In this document: positions 39,599-48,985 of the stretch, piece by piece
Numbering within the stretch: position 1 is the stretch's first letter
How the letters are laid out: every line of letters begins with the position of its first letter
Source of the DNA: Paenibacillus sp. DCT19
GTDB taxonomy: Bacteria > Bacillota > Bacilli > Paenibacillales > Paenibacillaceae
Reading direction: 5' to 3'
DNA: 64,000 nucleotides
NCBI RefSeq assembly: GCF_003268635.1
Contig: NZ_CP029639.1
Span: 2,491,501 to 2,555,500, forward strand
The notes under the pieces: model-generated
Told to the model about the DNA's origin: nothing
The model's input: the letters and a program-made list of their open reading frames with translations, nothing else
The model's database searches: none
Position numbers and translations under genes: made by a program

Positions 39599-40881
39599 GT
39601 GAAAAAAATTCAGCTGGGCAATGGCCTCAGGGTTGTCATGGAACAGATTCCGACCTGTCGTTCCGTGTCTTTCGGTATATGGGTCAAAACAGGTTCGCGT
39701 AATGAACAGCTTGCAAGCAACGGGGTTTCTCATTTTATTGAGCATATGTTGTTCAAGGGAACGGATCGTTACGATGCAAAAGCGATTGCGGAGCAATTTG
39801 ATGCTATTGGTGGTAATGTTAATGCCTTTACTTCAAAAGAATACACTTGTTATTATGCAAAAGTATTGGACGAACATCTGCCGATTGCAGTAGACGTATT
39901 GTCTGATATGTTTTTCCGTTCCAAAATGGATGAGGGTGAACTGAGCAAGGAAAAGAATGTCATCCTTGAAGAAATATCGATGTACGAAGATACACCAGAT
40001 GATATGGTGCATGATCTTATGGCACTCGCTGCTTATGGCGAGCATCCGCTGGCTTATCCAATTCTAGGTACGGAAGAACGTCTCAAGTCGATGGATTCGA
40101 GCCATCTGCGTGCATATATGAAGGAGCACTATACCATCGAAAATACCGTCATTAGTATTGCAGGCAATATTGATGACAGTGTCATTGAATTAATGGAAAA
40201 GCATTTTGGTGAGTTCGATGTAAACGGGGTTGCCGAGCAAGTGACGGAGCCTAAATTCCAGAGTGGACAGCTCTTCCACAAGAAAAAAACCGAACAGAAT
40301 CATATCTGTATCTCTTTCCCAGGCTGCAAAATTGGTGATCCGCTTCAGTTCGCTATGGTTGTGCTGAACAATGCCATCGGCGGGGAATGAGTTCTAGACT
40401 GTTCCAGGAAATTCGGGAGAAACGTGGTTTGGCTTACTCAGTCTATTCCTATCATAGCTCTCATGCGGACAGCGGGCTCTTCACAATCTATGCAGGTACT
40501 GCGCCGAAGCAGACGAAGGAAGTATTGGATCTAACAAAAGAGGTGCTTAATGACCTGGCAGTTCATGGTTTGTCCGAAGATGAACTACGCAAAGGAAAAG
40601 AACAGCTCAAAGGAAGTCTGATCCTCAGTTTGGAGAGCACGGGCAGTCGTATGAACCGTCTCGGTAAAAACGAGCTTATGCTGGGCAGACATCATACGTT
40701 AGATGAAATGATTGCCAAAATTGAACAAGTAACCATGGACGATATCGATGCTGTACTAAACCTGATGTTTGCCGAGCCTTTTGCTCTTGCGATGGTTGGG
40801 GCTTCGGATCGATCTATTGCTGGACTCAGAAGGGATGATTTTGTTGCATTACGTTCAAATTCAAAAGCTACCGGGCAATGA
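39599..40881 (+). CDS. ymxG: M16-family zinc peptidase (MlpA/YmxG), interrupted by an apparent 1-base deletion
   Basis: An M16 (pitrilysin/mitochondrial-processing-like) peptidase. GTG 39599 follows GGAGGG. The zinc motif HFIEH is present in GVSHFIEHMLFKGT, with the downstream Glu region KEKNVILEEISMYED. The frame ends at 40390 after NNAIGGE, while one base back it reads GMSSRLFQEIREKRGLAYSV to 40881; one G missing in GGGG at 40382-40385 explains it (family motif GGGMSSRLFQEIREKRGLAYS). Repaired length is about 427 aa. B. subtilis MlpA occupies the same place. Confidence 0.92.
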
Positions 40882-41287
40882 AGATATTAAGCTGCCACAA
40901 AAAATGTCGGAGCTTGCTTCCGGTTTTGATGTAGTAGCCGCATTACAGGAAGAAGTTACATTGCAACCGGGTCAACGTACACTTATTCCAACAGGTCTCG
41001 CAATGGCTATGCCTGCAGGACTTGAAGCACAGATCCGTCCACGTAGTGGACTTGCATTCAAACACGGGATTACGTGTCTGAACACACCCGGCACCATTGA
41101 TGCCGACTATCGTGGAGAAGTAAAGGTGCTGCTCATTAATCTTGGGCAAGAGCCATTTACAATTGTACGTGGGGAGCGCATTGCTCAAATCGTTTTTCAA
41201 ACGGTACCTGCAGTCGAGTTATCTGAAGTAAGTGAGCTTTCGGAAACGATTCGTGGAGAAGGCGGATTTGGTCATACAGGTAAATAA
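40841..41287 (+). CDS. dut: dUTP diphosphatase
   Basis: Dut hydrolyses dUTP to dUMP, keeping uracil out of DNA. The start is uncertain: TTG 40841 or 40844 lie 6-9 bases after GAAGGG, while ATG 40835 abuts it; I use 40841 (148 aa). The five dUTPase motifs are recognisable, including ASGFDVVA, RPRSGLAFKHGI, GTIDADYRGEVKV and the C-terminal arm GEGGFGHTGK. It overlaps the end of the M16 gene by about 40 bases. In B. subtilis this place holds ymxH instead. Confidence 0.95.
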   Translation: MLHYVQIQKLPGNEDIKLPQKMSELASGFDVVAALQEEVTLQPGQRTLIPTGLAMAMPAGLEAQIRPRSGLAFKHGITCLNTPGTIDADYRGEVKVLLINLGQEPFTIVRGERIAQIVFQTVPAVELSEVSELSETIRGEGGFGHTGK

Positions 41288-41356
41288 ATGAAGTACATAT
41301 GCATTCTTGGTCGAGTCGATCGCGATGACTAGGTATGCGCATGTGAACGGATAAGG

Positions 41357-41393
41357 AAGAGTCATCCCGATACAGTGGGATGGCTCTTTTTTT
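41357..41393 (+). terminator. Rho-independent terminator after dut
   Basis: AAGAGTCATCCC (41357-41368) pairs with GGGATGGCTCTT (41377-41388), one G-U, followed by TTTTTTT. Strong; it isolates the sporulation genes downstream. Confidence 0.9.
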
Positions 41394-41404
41394 AATGTGT
41401 CTTC

Positions 41405-41432
41405 ACCCCTATGTAGGCAACTGCATACGATA
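41405..41432 (+). promoter_or_regulatory. Sigma-K-like promoter for dpaAB
   Basis: ACC (41405-41407), a 16-base spacer, and CATACGATA (41424-41432), a full match to the sigma-K -10 pattern CATANNNTA. It is 33 bases before dpaA and just past the dut terminator. In B. subtilis the spoVF operon is sigma-K dependent. Confidence 0.7.
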
Positions 41433-41465
41433 AGGCATACGTGTGGTGAAAGGAGTGACGTCCCG

Positions 41466-42365
41466 ATGCTGACCGGTGTCCGGATAGTAGTCCTGGGCGG
41501 AGATGCGCGGCAGCTTGAAGTCATTCAAAAGTGCGCAGAGTTGGATGCGACGATAACCGTGGTTGGATTCGACAAGCTGGAGTGCTCAATTCCGGGAATT
41601 GAACTTCAGGAATTGGATGATGAAGTATTTGCTTCCGCAGATGTATTGGTTCTCCCCGTAATAGGTTGTGATGACCAGGGTAAAGTGAATACGTCATTCA
41701 GTGAGTTGCCAATCTTTCTTAAAAAGGAGCATGTTGCGGCATTGCCGGAGCATTGCATTGTCTTTACAGGCATGGCTAAACCATTCTTACGTAATGTTTG
41801 CCAAGAGAATGGCCTGCGCTTGGTCGAAGTGCTGGATCGTGATGATATTGCGCTCTATAACTCTATTCCGACAGCAGAGGGTGCCATCGCTATGGCGATT
41901 CGCGAAACGGACTTTACGATCCACGGGTCGGAATGTATTGTGCTTGGTTTGGGTCGTACGGGGTTTACCATGGCCAAAACATTACAGGGACTTGGAGCAA
42001 ATGTACGGGTAGGAGTTAGGCGTGAAGAGGATGTTGCTCGCGCGACAATTATGGGCTGGAAGCCTTTTATGACAACGGATTTGGCTGCTCAAACCGGGGA
42101 AGTTGACTTGCTTTTTAATACGATACCGACTATGATAATCACAGCACAAATCCTGTCCAGAATGCCGCAAAAAGCAGTCATTATCGATCTTGCATCTGCC
42201 CCTGGGGGCTGTGATTTTCGGTATGCTGAGAAACGCGGTATGAAGGCGCTTCTTGCGCCTGGCCTCCCCGGTATAGTTGCTCCCAAAACGGCTGGCGGCA
42301 TTATTGCCGACGCGTTGATCCGTTTGCTTTTGGAAGAACAAAACGCACGGGAGGTTGAACAATGA
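41466..42365 (+). CDS. dpaA: Dipicolinate synthase subunit A
   Basis: DpaA with DpaB makes dipicolinic acid from dihydrodipicolinate in the mother cell; the product fills the spore core. ATG 41466 follows AAAGGAGTGACG. The 299-aa protein has a Rossmann-type N-terminus (VRIVVLGGDARQLEVIQ), PTAEGAIAMAI, and a second nucleotide-binding motif CIVLGLGRTGFTMAKTLQGLGANV, with DLASAPGG and ALLAPGLPGIVAPKTAG near the end. Start overlaps nothing upstream; the end overlaps dpaB (ATGA). Confidence 0.96.
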   Translation: MLTGVRIVVLGGDARQLEVIQKCAELDATITVVGFDKLECSIPGIELQELDDEVFASADVLVLPVIGCDDQGKVNTSFSELPIFLKKEHVAALPEHCIVFTGMAKPFLRNVCQENGLRLVEVLDRDDIALYNSIPTAEGAIAMAIRETDFTIHGSECIVLGLGRTGFTMAKTLQGLGANVRVGVRREEDVARATIMGWKPFMTTDLAAQTGEVDLLFNTIPTMIITAQILSRMPQKAVIIDLASAPGGCDFRYAEKRGMKALLAPGLPGIVAPKTAGGIIADALIRLLLEEQNAREVEQ

Positions 42366-42958
42366 ACTGGCAGGGAAAAACGGTAGGTTACGCAATTACA
42401 GGGTCTCATTGTACGTTTGAAGAGGTTATGCCGGTCATTAGTCGGTTCGTAGCTGAAGGCGCAAATGTGATCCCTATTATTTCCAATTCAGTTTTAACGA
42501 CGGATACACGTTTTGGAACGGCTCAGAATTGGCAGAAACAGTTGAAAGATATAACGGGTAATGATATTATTTCTACAATTGTTGAGGCGGAACCGTTAGG
42601 GCCTTCCAAATTGCTGGATGTACTCGTTATCGCTCCTTGCACAGGGAATACGACGAGTAAGCTCGCTAATGCAATGACCGATAGTCCAGTGCTAATGGCA
42701 GCCAAAGCGCAGATGCGTAATCAGCGTCCTGTCGTACTCGCTATTTCTACGAATGATGGTCTTGGTCTGAATGCGGCGAACATTGCCAAACTACTTGTCG
42801 CTAAATACATGTATTTTGTGCCGTTTGGGCAGGATGATCCGGTGAAGAAACCTAATTCGTTAGTAGCTAAGATGGGACTGATTCCGGAAGCTTGCTGGAG
42901 TGCACTGGATGGTAAACAGCTGCAGCCGATGATTGTTGAGCGTTCTCCACAAGCTTAA
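42362..42958 (+). CDS. dpaB: Dipicolinate synthase subunit B
   Basis: DpaB is the flavoprotein-like partner of DpaA. The 198-aa protein has a HFCD-type start (KTVGYAITGSHCTFEEVMPVI), the VIAPCTGNTTSKLANAMTDSPVLMAAKA segment typical of the family, and PVVLAISTNDGLGLNA. It overlaps dpaA by 4 bases. Spore-specific regulation comes from the sigma-K-like site upstream of dpaA. Confidence 0.96.
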   Translation: MNWQGKTVGYAITGSHCTFEEVMPVISRFVAEGANVIPIISNSVLTTDTRFGTAQNWQKQLKDITGNDIISTIVEAEPLGPSKLLDVLVIAPCTGNTTSKLANAMTDSPVLMAAKAQMRNQRPVVLAISTNDGLGLNAANIAKLLVAKYMYFVPFGQDDPVKKPNSLVAKMGLIPEACWSALDGKQLQPMIVERSPQA

Positions 42959-43377
42959 TGTAGTTTATTATATAATCACGGTTTGCTGTTAGATACGGTT
43001 TCGCAGAGGAACAAGTTCAAGGATAACGGTTATACGCTTGAAGAGATGCATAAGGTTCGATAGACAAAGAAAATCATGGGGGACGATCAACCAGGTGTGA
43101 ACACCAGCCTGTGTCCGCGTTCCTGTCGTGTAAGGGCATTCCTGTTTGCGATGCTTAAAGGTTACCGCAAGCGGGATGCGTTCAGAGGTCTTGCATATCA
43201 TGGCGGTAACAATCGTGACCCGTATGTAGATTGTCTGGTGCAAACATTCTACCAACGGGGATGCCATGTATGTCATACAGTGGGTGAAGTTATCGCATCG
43301 GGACGCTCCCTAGGTTGATCCATTTGTTGATTTGGCCCGTGTCTAGTCTTCTTGCGTACACAAATGGAGGAATAAAG
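42959..43377 (+). other. 420-base interval between dpaB and dapG with no recognised gene
   Basis: B. subtilis has asd between spoVFB and dapG; no Asd motif can be read here in any frame. The only sizeable frame, 43076-43318, would give 80 residues rich in Arg/Cys (NTSLCPRSCRVRAFLFAMLKG...) with no ribosome-binding site and no recognised family. I see no riboswitch consensus or clear terminator. It could be a small unknown gene, a leader, or the remains of a lost gene. Confidence 0.35.
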
Positions 43378-44595
43378 ATGCGCATCATGGTACAGAAATT
43401 CGGAGGCACGTCGCTATCTACCGTTCAGGCTAGAGAGCACGTGCTCCGTCATATTAAACGTGAGCTTGAAGCAGGCCTAAGTTTGGTGGTTGTTGTTTCC
43501 GCCATGGGTCGCCGAGGTGAGCCTTACGCAACAGATACATTACTGGACTGGACTGCCCAGAACGGAAATGCCATATCTGCACGTGAGAAGGATTTACTGC
43601 TGTGCTGTGGTGAAATCATATCGGCAACCACACTGAGCAGTTTGCTGGAACATGAAGGGATATCTACGACAGTGCTGACCGGAGCGCAGGCAGGGTTTGT
43701 GACGGACGACAATTTCGGGAATGCCCGGATTTTGGATGTCCGTCCTGTTCGTGTACTGGAGCAGCTTGGTCAGGGACGTGTCGTTATTGTTACAGGGTTT
43801 CAAGGGCAGACGGAGAATGGAGACTTTACTACGCTAGGTCGTGGTGGAAGTGATACTTCGGCTACAGCATTGGGTGCTGCGCTACGTGCGGAGATGGTAG
43901 ATATTTATACCGATGTCAATGGCATATTGACTGCCGATCCTCGAATCGTAGAGGATGCGCGTCCTTTGACTGTTGTGAGTTATGCTGAAATCTGTAATAT
44001 GGCGCACCATGGTGCCAAGGTCATCCATCCTCGTGCAGTAGAGATTGCCATGCAAGCGCAAATTCCGGTGCGGGTTCGCTCTACTTTTGCCGACAGTGAA
44101 GGTACACTGGTAACACATCCCGAAGGATTTCAGGATGTACAGACAGGCATTATTGACCGTTATGTAACAGGTATAGCCTATGTAAGCAATGTAACTCAGA
44201 TTGCGGTTGAAGTTCCAGGCGGTGCGGATCGGTTACAGCTTAAGGTGTTTAAAACCATGGCTGAGAATTCGATTAGTGTCGATTTTATTAATGTGACCCC
44301 ATCGGGAGTCGTATATACGGTGTTTGACAGTGATTCTGAGAAAGCGATTCAAGTTTTGCAGGAGATTGGTCTCAAACCCCAAAGTTTGTCCGGTTGTGCC
44401 AAAGTATCAGTGATCGGTGGAGGCATTAATGGTGTACCAGGGATCATGGCTAGAATTGTGGAGTCATTAACGCTAGCAGATATTCAGATTCTGCAATCCG
44501 CAGATTCCAACACCACCATCTGGGTACTTGTAAAAAAAGAAGATATGGTTCAGGCATTGAGGGCGCTTCACGCCTCATTCGAACTTCATTTATAA
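43378..44595 (+). CDS. dapG: Aspartate kinase (DapG type)
   Basis: Aspartate kinase starts the diaminopimelate/lysine/threonine/methionine pathway; DapG of B. subtilis is inhibited by meso-DAP and serves spore and wall synthesis. ATG 43378 follows GGAGG at 43366-43370. The 405-aa protein has the KFGGTSLS motif, VVSAMGRRGEPYATDTLL, GRGGSDTSATALGAAL, and two C-terminal ACT domains (about 270-400). Place after dpaAB and before dapA matches dapG. Confidence 0.93.
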   Translation: MRIMVQKFGGTSLSTVQAREHVLRHIKRELEAGLSLVVVVSAMGRRGEPYATDTLLDWTAQNGNAISAREKDLLLCCGEIISATTLSSLLEHEGISTTVLTGAQAGFVTDDNFGNARILDVRPVRVLEQLGQGRVVIVTGFQGQTENGDFTTLGRGGSDTSATALGAALRAEMVDIYTDVNGILTADPRIVEDARPLTVVSYAEICNMAHHGAKVIHPRAVEIAMQAQIPVRVRSTFADSEGTLVTHPEGFQDVQTGIIDRYVTGIAYVSNVTQIAVEVPGGADRLQLKVFKTMAENSISVDFINVTPSGVVYTVFDSDSEKAIQVLQEIGLKPQSLSGCAKVSVIGGGINGVPGIMARIVESLTLADIQILQSADSNTTIWVLVKKEDMVQALRALHASFELHL

Positions 44596-44637
44596 GCTGA
44601 ATTGAACCGAGCAGACCTGTTTTGAGGAGGAATCGAA

Positions 44638-45513
44638 GTGGACTTTGGAAGATTGATTACAGCAATGGTCACTCCGTTTAACGATCAAGGAGAGATTCAT
44701 TGGGAGGAAACAGCACGACTAATTGACTATCTGATTGTAGAACAAAAGTCTGAAACACTTGTTGTTTCTGGAACGACAGGGGAGTCTCCCACGCTTAGCG
44801 ATTCGGAAAAGGTACAACTTTTCGAGTTTACAGTCAAACATGCTGCTGGCCGTTGCAAAATTATCGCCGGCACGGGAAGTAACAATACGGCACATTCGAT
44901 CCACCTGACGCAAGAAGCCGAACGCGTAGGTGCTGATGGTGTATTGTTGGTGGTTCCTTATTACAACAAGCCAAGTCAGGAAGGGATGTTTAAACATTTT
45001 GAGGCCATCGCAGCCTCGACTAAACTTCCGGTTATGCTCTATAACGTTCCTGGACGTACAGTAGCAAGCCTTACTGCGGCTACAACACTTCGCCTTGCTC
45101 AGATTCCAAACATTATTGCAACGAAAGAGTGTGCCTCCTTAGAGCACGTTACGTTAATCGCTGCAGGTGCTCCTGAGAATTTCAGAGTGTACACAGGAGA
45201 TGATGCTTCTGGATTGCCTGCGCTTGCTGTAGGTGCCCACGGCATCGTAAGTGTAGCAAGTCATGTGATTGGTGCAGAAATGAAAACGATGATTGATTCG
45301 TTTATTGGAGGAGATCCTCTGCAAGCCGCTAAGATTCATCAGAAGCTCTTTCCAATTTTCAAAGGCCTATTTGATTGTCCGCAGCCCCTTCCTAACCCTG
45401 TAGCGGTGAAATACGCACTGACAATGCGTGGGTTAAACGTAGGTTCAGTGCGCCTTCCGCTCATTGCTCCAACGGAAGAAGAGCAAGTGTATATTCGCGG
45501 GCTGTTTAACTAG
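44638..45513 (+). CDS. dapA: 4-hydroxy-tetrahydrodipicolinate synthase
   Basis: DapA condenses aspartate semialdehyde with pyruvate, the branch to DAP, lysine and dipicolinate. GTG 44638 follows TTGAGGAGGAATC. The 291-aa TIM-barrel protein has VVSGTTGESPTLSD, VVPYYNKPSQEGMF (Tyr), YNVPGRT, and the Schiff-base Lys in IIATKECASLEHV. It follows dapG by 42 bases, so aspartate flow to DPA is encoded together. Confidence 0.97.
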   Translation: MDFGRLITAMVTPFNDQGEIHWEETARLIDYLIVEQKSETLVVSGTTGESPTLSDSEKVQLFEFTVKHAAGRCKIIAGTGSNNTAHSIHLTQEAERVGADGVLLVVPYYNKPSQEGMFKHFEAIAASTKLPVMLYNVPGRTVASLTAATTLRLAQIPNIIATKECASLEHVTLIAAGAPENFRVYTGDDASGLPALAVGAHGIVSVASHVIGAEMKTMIDSFIGGDPLQAAKIHQKLFPIFKGLFDCPQPLPNPVAVKYALTMRGLNVGSVRLPLIAPTEEEQVYIRGLFN

Positions 45514-45575
45514 AGCGAGTGAGTAATACTTAGGACTATTATTTTATTAATATTTTCCAAAATGTTAAATGGATC

Positions 45576-45617
45576 AAGAACCGTTCTTCTGCTCAATGAG
45601 AAGGCGGTTCTTTTTTT
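45576..45617 (+). terminator. Rho-independent terminator after dapA
   Basis: AAGAACCG-TTCTTCT (45576-45590) pairs with AGAAG-GCGGTTCTT (45599-45612) with a small bulge, followed by TTTTT. Strong. Confidence 0.9.
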
Positions 45618-45684
45618 ATTCCCCTATTTTAGGCTGATTCACATTCAATGTCAGAGGGAAACCTATGTATAACGACACAGTGAC

Positions 45685-45714
45685 TTGTTTTTTTTGTTTT
45701 TAATCATGTATAAT
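45685..45714 (+). promoter_or_regulatory. Promoter of the RNase J gene
   Basis: TTGTTT (45685-45690), 18-base spacer, TATAAT (45709-45714). The -10 is consensus. It precedes a ~280-base leader. Confidence 0.6.
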
Positions 45715-45719
45715 GATGT

Positions 45720-46002
45720 CAAGTGACTGGGTGCGGTATTTTTTTGAAATTGAAAGCGACATCGTTAGGTGATGTGGCTTTGCGGTGAAAAGGGAAGGAA
45801 CGGCTAAGAAGGAATCATTTCAAAAATCCAACTTGTTGGTGAAGGGGAATAACTTCGAAGAACTTCTTCCAAATATCGTGAATAGAGGCGTTCATTAACA
45901 TTGATACCTAATATTTAGGTTGAAGATGTGAGGACTGCTTTTCTTAACTTACAATAAATAATAAGGTACGACGTCCAACTACCATAGGAGGTTTAGATTC
46001 AT
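45720..46002 (+). promoter_or_regulatory. Long 5' leader of the RNase J gene with hairpins
   Basis: No gene is seen in this ~280-base stretch. It holds ACATC-GTTAGGT-GATGT flanked by AAGC/GCTT (about 45755-45780) and CCTAA-TAT-TTAGG (about 45907-45919). Long leaders often mark post-transcriptional control; autoregulation by the nuclease itself is a guess. Confidence 0.4.
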
Positions 46003-47682
46003 TTGTCTAAGAAAAATAATAACGATAAACTGATGATTTTTGCACTGGGCGGCGTAGGTGAAATTGGTAAAAATATGTACGTCATCCAATATGCCAACGA
46101 CATTGTTGTCGTAGATGCTGGTCTTAAATTCCCTGAAGAAGATATGCTTGGAATCGATATCGTCATTCCTGACATTTCTTATCTGACTGAAAATCGTGAC
46201 AAAGTAAGAGGCATTATTTTGACTCACGGACATGAGGATCATATCGGCGGCTTGCCATATGTTCTGAAACATCTGAACGTTCCGGTATACGGAACAAAAC
46301 TTACCCTCGGTCTTGTAGAGAACAAGCTGAAAGAAGCTAATCTGCTGGGTGAAACCAAACGAATTTTGATCGATGCTGATTCCGAGATTCAACTGGGTTC
46401 TGTGCTGAAAGCAACATTCTTCGCCACTAACCATAGTATTCCGGATTCTGTAGGTGTATGCGTGGAAACACCAGAAGGTGCTGTTGTTCATACAGGTGAC
46501 TTCAAATTTGACCACACACCAGTCAACGGTCAATATGCGGATCTCCAACGTATGGCACAGATTGGAACGAATGGCGTACTTGCTCTCTTGTCCGACAGTA
46601 CAAATGCAGAGAAGCCAGGATTCACCCCTTCGGAGAAAAATGTGGGTATCGTTCTGGAAGATATTTTCCGTAAAGCGAGTCAACGTGTAGTTGTAGCAAC
46701 CTTCGCTTCGAACGTACACCGGATTCAACAGGTCATCAATGCAGCGGAAGTGACTGGACGTAAAGTTGCAGTTATCGGACGCAGTATGGTGAACGTAGTG
46801 GGGATCGCTTCTGAGCTGGGTTATCTTGAAATTCCAGATGGCATGATTATCGAACCGGAAGAAGTAGGCAAAATGGCTGCTGACCGAGTTGTGATTCTCT
46901 GCACAGGAAGCCAAGGCGAGCCAATGTCCGCTCTGACTCGGATGGCACGTTCAACGCATCGTAAAGTAGATATTCTGCCAGGTGATACTGTAATCATTGC
47001 TGCAACACCGGTTCCTGGTAATGAAAAATATGTAGGACGTACCATTGATGAATTGTTCCGTCTGGGTGCTAACGTGCATTACAGCGGTGCAAACAGTGGC
47101 GTTCACGTATCCGGTCATGGTAGTCAGGAAGAATTGAAATTGATGCTCAACCTGATGAAACCAAAATTCTTCTTGCCAATTCACGGTGAATTCCGTATGC
47201 AACGCCGACATGCAGTGCTTGCTGAATCGGTAGGCATTGATCCGGATAACATTTTTATCACTGACATCGGTGAAGTGATAGAAATTCAAGGTGGCTCTGC
47301 TCGTAGAGCAGGTAAAGTTACTGCAGGTAACGTATTGATCGATGGTCTGGGTGTAGGCGACGTCGGTAATATCGTACTTCGTGACCGCAAATTGTTATCA
47401 CAGGATGGTATTCTGGTTGTTGTGGTAACGCTCAGCAAACAGGATGGCAAAATTGTATCTGGTCCTGACATTATCTCCCGTGGTTTTGTATACGTTCGGG
47501 AATCTGAAGGACTGCTTGATGAAGCGAATCGCATTGTAAGTAGCACATTGCAGAAGCTAATGAGTGAGAACGTAAACGAATGGGCTTCGCTCAAAACAAA
47601 TGTCAAAGATGCACTGGGACGCTTCTTGTATGAGCAAACTCGTCGTAGACCGATGATTTTGCCAATCATCATGGAAGTTTAA
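46003..47682 (+). CDS. rnjB: Ribonuclease J
   Basis: RNase J enzymes are metallo-beta-lactamase/beta-CASP nucleases with endo- and 5'-exonuclease activity. TTG 46003 follows TAGGAGG. The 559-aa protein has the metal motif LTHGHEDHIGG, HTGDFKFDHTP, SDSTNAEKPGFTPSE, the GSQGEPMSAL loop and the HVSGHGSQEELKLML region, all intact. Synteny (dapA-rnjB-tepA) matches RnjB (YmfA); whether it behaves as J1 or J2 cannot be told from motifs alone. Confidence 0.92.
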   Translation: MSKKNNNDKLMIFALGGVGEIGKNMYVIQYANDIVVVDAGLKFPEEDMLGIDIVIPDISYLTENRDKVRGIILTHGHEDHIGGLPYVLKHLNVPVYGTKLTLGLVENKLKEANLLGETKRILIDADSEIQLGSVLKATFFATNHSIPDSVGVCVETPEGAVVHTGDFKFDHTPVNGQYADLQRMAQIGTNGVLALLSDSTNAEKPGFTPSEKNVGIVLEDIFRKASQRVVVATFASNVHRIQQVINAAEVTGRKVAVIGRSMVNVVGIASELGYLEIPDGMIIEPEEVGKMAADRVVILCTGSQGEPMSALTRMARSTHRKVDILPGDTVIIAATPVPGNEKYVGRTIDELFRLGANVHYSGANSGVHVSGHGSQEELKLMLNLMKPKFFLPIHGEFRMQRRHAVLAESVGIDPDNIFITDIGEVIEIQGGSARRAGKVTAGNVLIDGLGVGDVGNIVLRDRKLLSQDGILVVVVTLSKQDGKIVSGPDIISRGFVYVRESEGLLDEANRIVSSTLQKLMSENVNEWASLKTNVKDALGRFLYEQTRRRPMILPIIMEV

Positions 47683-47717
47683 ACGTACAAACAAACATAT
47701 ATTCAGGCACACAGTCG

Positions 47718-47771
47718 CCTCTTCTCTACGAGTAATATTGGACGGTTCCTCGTAGAGAAGGGGCTTTTTTT
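47718..47771 (+). terminator. Rho-independent terminator after RNase J gene
   Basis: CCTCTTCTCTACGAG (47718-47732) pairs with CTCGTAGAGAAGGGG (47749-47763), then CTTTTTTT. Very strong 15-bp stem. Confidence 0.92.
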
Positions 47772-47894
47772 GTGTTGGGTACATTCTTTTTGCAACGTGA
47801 TATACCTATTTGAATGTAAAGCGGGTATAAGGAGGCTGGAAAATTCCCCATACTAAGGAATACATCAAATGTACTGGAGAAGGGGAATAGCCTA

Positions 47895-48668
47895 ATGAAT
47901 AATGAAGTGAATGACAGACAGATGCCTAAAGCGAATCAACCTGAGACAGAGCTACCCGAAACACCTGAAAAAGAGGAAAAGGGCATGGCTCCTGTCACGG
48001 AGGCCATCCAGCAATTTGGACAAACACAGTCACCTGCAGGTGAATCCAATATATTTTGCATGACCATTATTGGTCAGGTGGAAGGTCATCTGATTTTGCC
48101 TCCACAGAACAAAACGACAAAATATGAACATATTATTCCCCAGTTGGTTGCGGCTGAGCAAAACCCACGTATTGAGGGGATATTGATTATTTTGAATACA
48201 GTAGGTGGCGACGTTGAAGCGGGTCTGGCCATCGCCGAAATGATTGCTTCTCTGAGCAAGCCGACGGTTACGGTCGTGATTGGAGGAGGTCACAGTATCG
48301 GCGTTCCTATTGCGGTAGCCTCAACTTATTCGTTAATTGCAGGAAGTGCAACGATGACCATTCATCCGATCCGTATGAACGGACTAGTCATTGGAGTGCC
48401 TCAGACGTTTGAGTACATGGAGAAGATGCAAGAACGGGTCGTACGTTTCGTCACCACACACTCCAATATTTCAGAAGAAATGTTCAAGGAACTGATGTTT
48501 AAGACAGGTGAGCTTAATCGAGATATTGGAACTGCGGTAGGCAGTGCGGATGCTGTTAAATATGGGTTAATGGATGCTGTTGGTGGAATTGGACAAGCCA
48601 TTGCTCGATTGAATCAATTAATTGGGGACAAAAAACAAACGATGCAGGTAGGAGGTTATACGCAATGA
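47895..48668 (+). CDS. tepA: ClpP-like protein TepA (YmfB)
   Basis: TepA is a ClpP/crotonase-fold protease, in B. subtilis linked to secretion and degradation of spore small acid-soluble proteins. ATG 47895 follows GGAGAAGGGG. The 257-aa protein has an acidic, proline-rich N-terminal extension (about 45 residues), then the ClpP fold with [17 protein letters not shown], the nucleophile Ser in [15 protein letters not shown], and the [10 protein letters not shown] segment. It overlaps ylzJ by 4 bases. Confidence 0.9.
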   Translation: MNNEVNDRQMPKANQPETELPETPEKEEKGMAPVTEAIQQFGQTQSPAGESNIFCMTIIGQVEGHLILPPQNKTTKYEHIIPQLVAAEQNPRIEGILIILNTVGGDVEAGLAIAEMIASLSKPTVTVVIGGGHSIGVPIAVASTYSLIAGSATMTIHPIRMNGLVIGVPQTFEYMEKMQERVVRFVTTHSNISEEMFKELMFKTGELNRDIGTAVGSADAVKYGLMDAVGGIGQAIARLNQLIGDKKQTMQVGGYTQ

Positions 48669-48883
48669 CGATGTACACCGTAATGCCTCCTGAACAGCTC
48701 TGGTCTGGAATGTGGCAAGAGGCTGAGGATACAAGAGAGGTTAAGGTAAACGGCCTGTTGATGCAGGTTAGGCCTGTCAGTGAGACGGAGGCTGTCATTA
48801 TTCGGTTGCTTGATTGCCCACTCGAAGCGTATCTGGATGCTTCCAATACACCTGGATCCAGGGTGCCGCTTTCCGGTAACTAG
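48665..48883 (+). CDS. ylzJ: YlzJ-like small protein
   Basis: A 72-aa protein at the ylzJ position, coupled to tepA by an ATGA overlap and preceded by GGAGG. It begins [13 protein letters not shown], as YlzJ-like proteins do, and has the [10 protein letters not shown] strand and ILRLL-type hydrophobic segment. The function is unknown. Confidence 0.8.
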   Translation: MTMYTVMPPEQLWSGMWQEAEDTREVKVNGLLMQVRPVSETEAVIIRLLDCPLEAYLDASNTPGSRVPLSGN

Positions 48884-48956
48884 GAATTAACATGACGCGA
48901 CGAAATAAGACAAATAGAGCAAGAAAAGAACATATGTACGGATTATATTTGTATGG

Positions 48957-48962
48957 TATAAT
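48957..48962 (+). promoter_or_regulatory. Extended -10 promoter before ftsK/spoIIIE
   Basis: TATAAT at 48957-48962 with TG at 48954-48955 (TGG-TATAAT) lies 24 bases before the start. No good -35 is seen 17 bases upstream, so it would depend on the extended -10. Confidence 0.45.
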
Positions 48963-48985
48963 ATTCTTCTGGGGGTGACCTGATT

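Noticed and set aside
40387..40881. Second half of the M16 gene as a separate protein
   Set aside because: It starts in the middle of a conserved family motif (GGGMSSRLFQEIREKRG), has no ribosome-binding site, and is explained by one missing G.
42959..43377. Lysine riboswitch before dapG
   Set aside because: I could not find the conserved L-box elements in the interval; similarity was limited to a few purine-rich bases.
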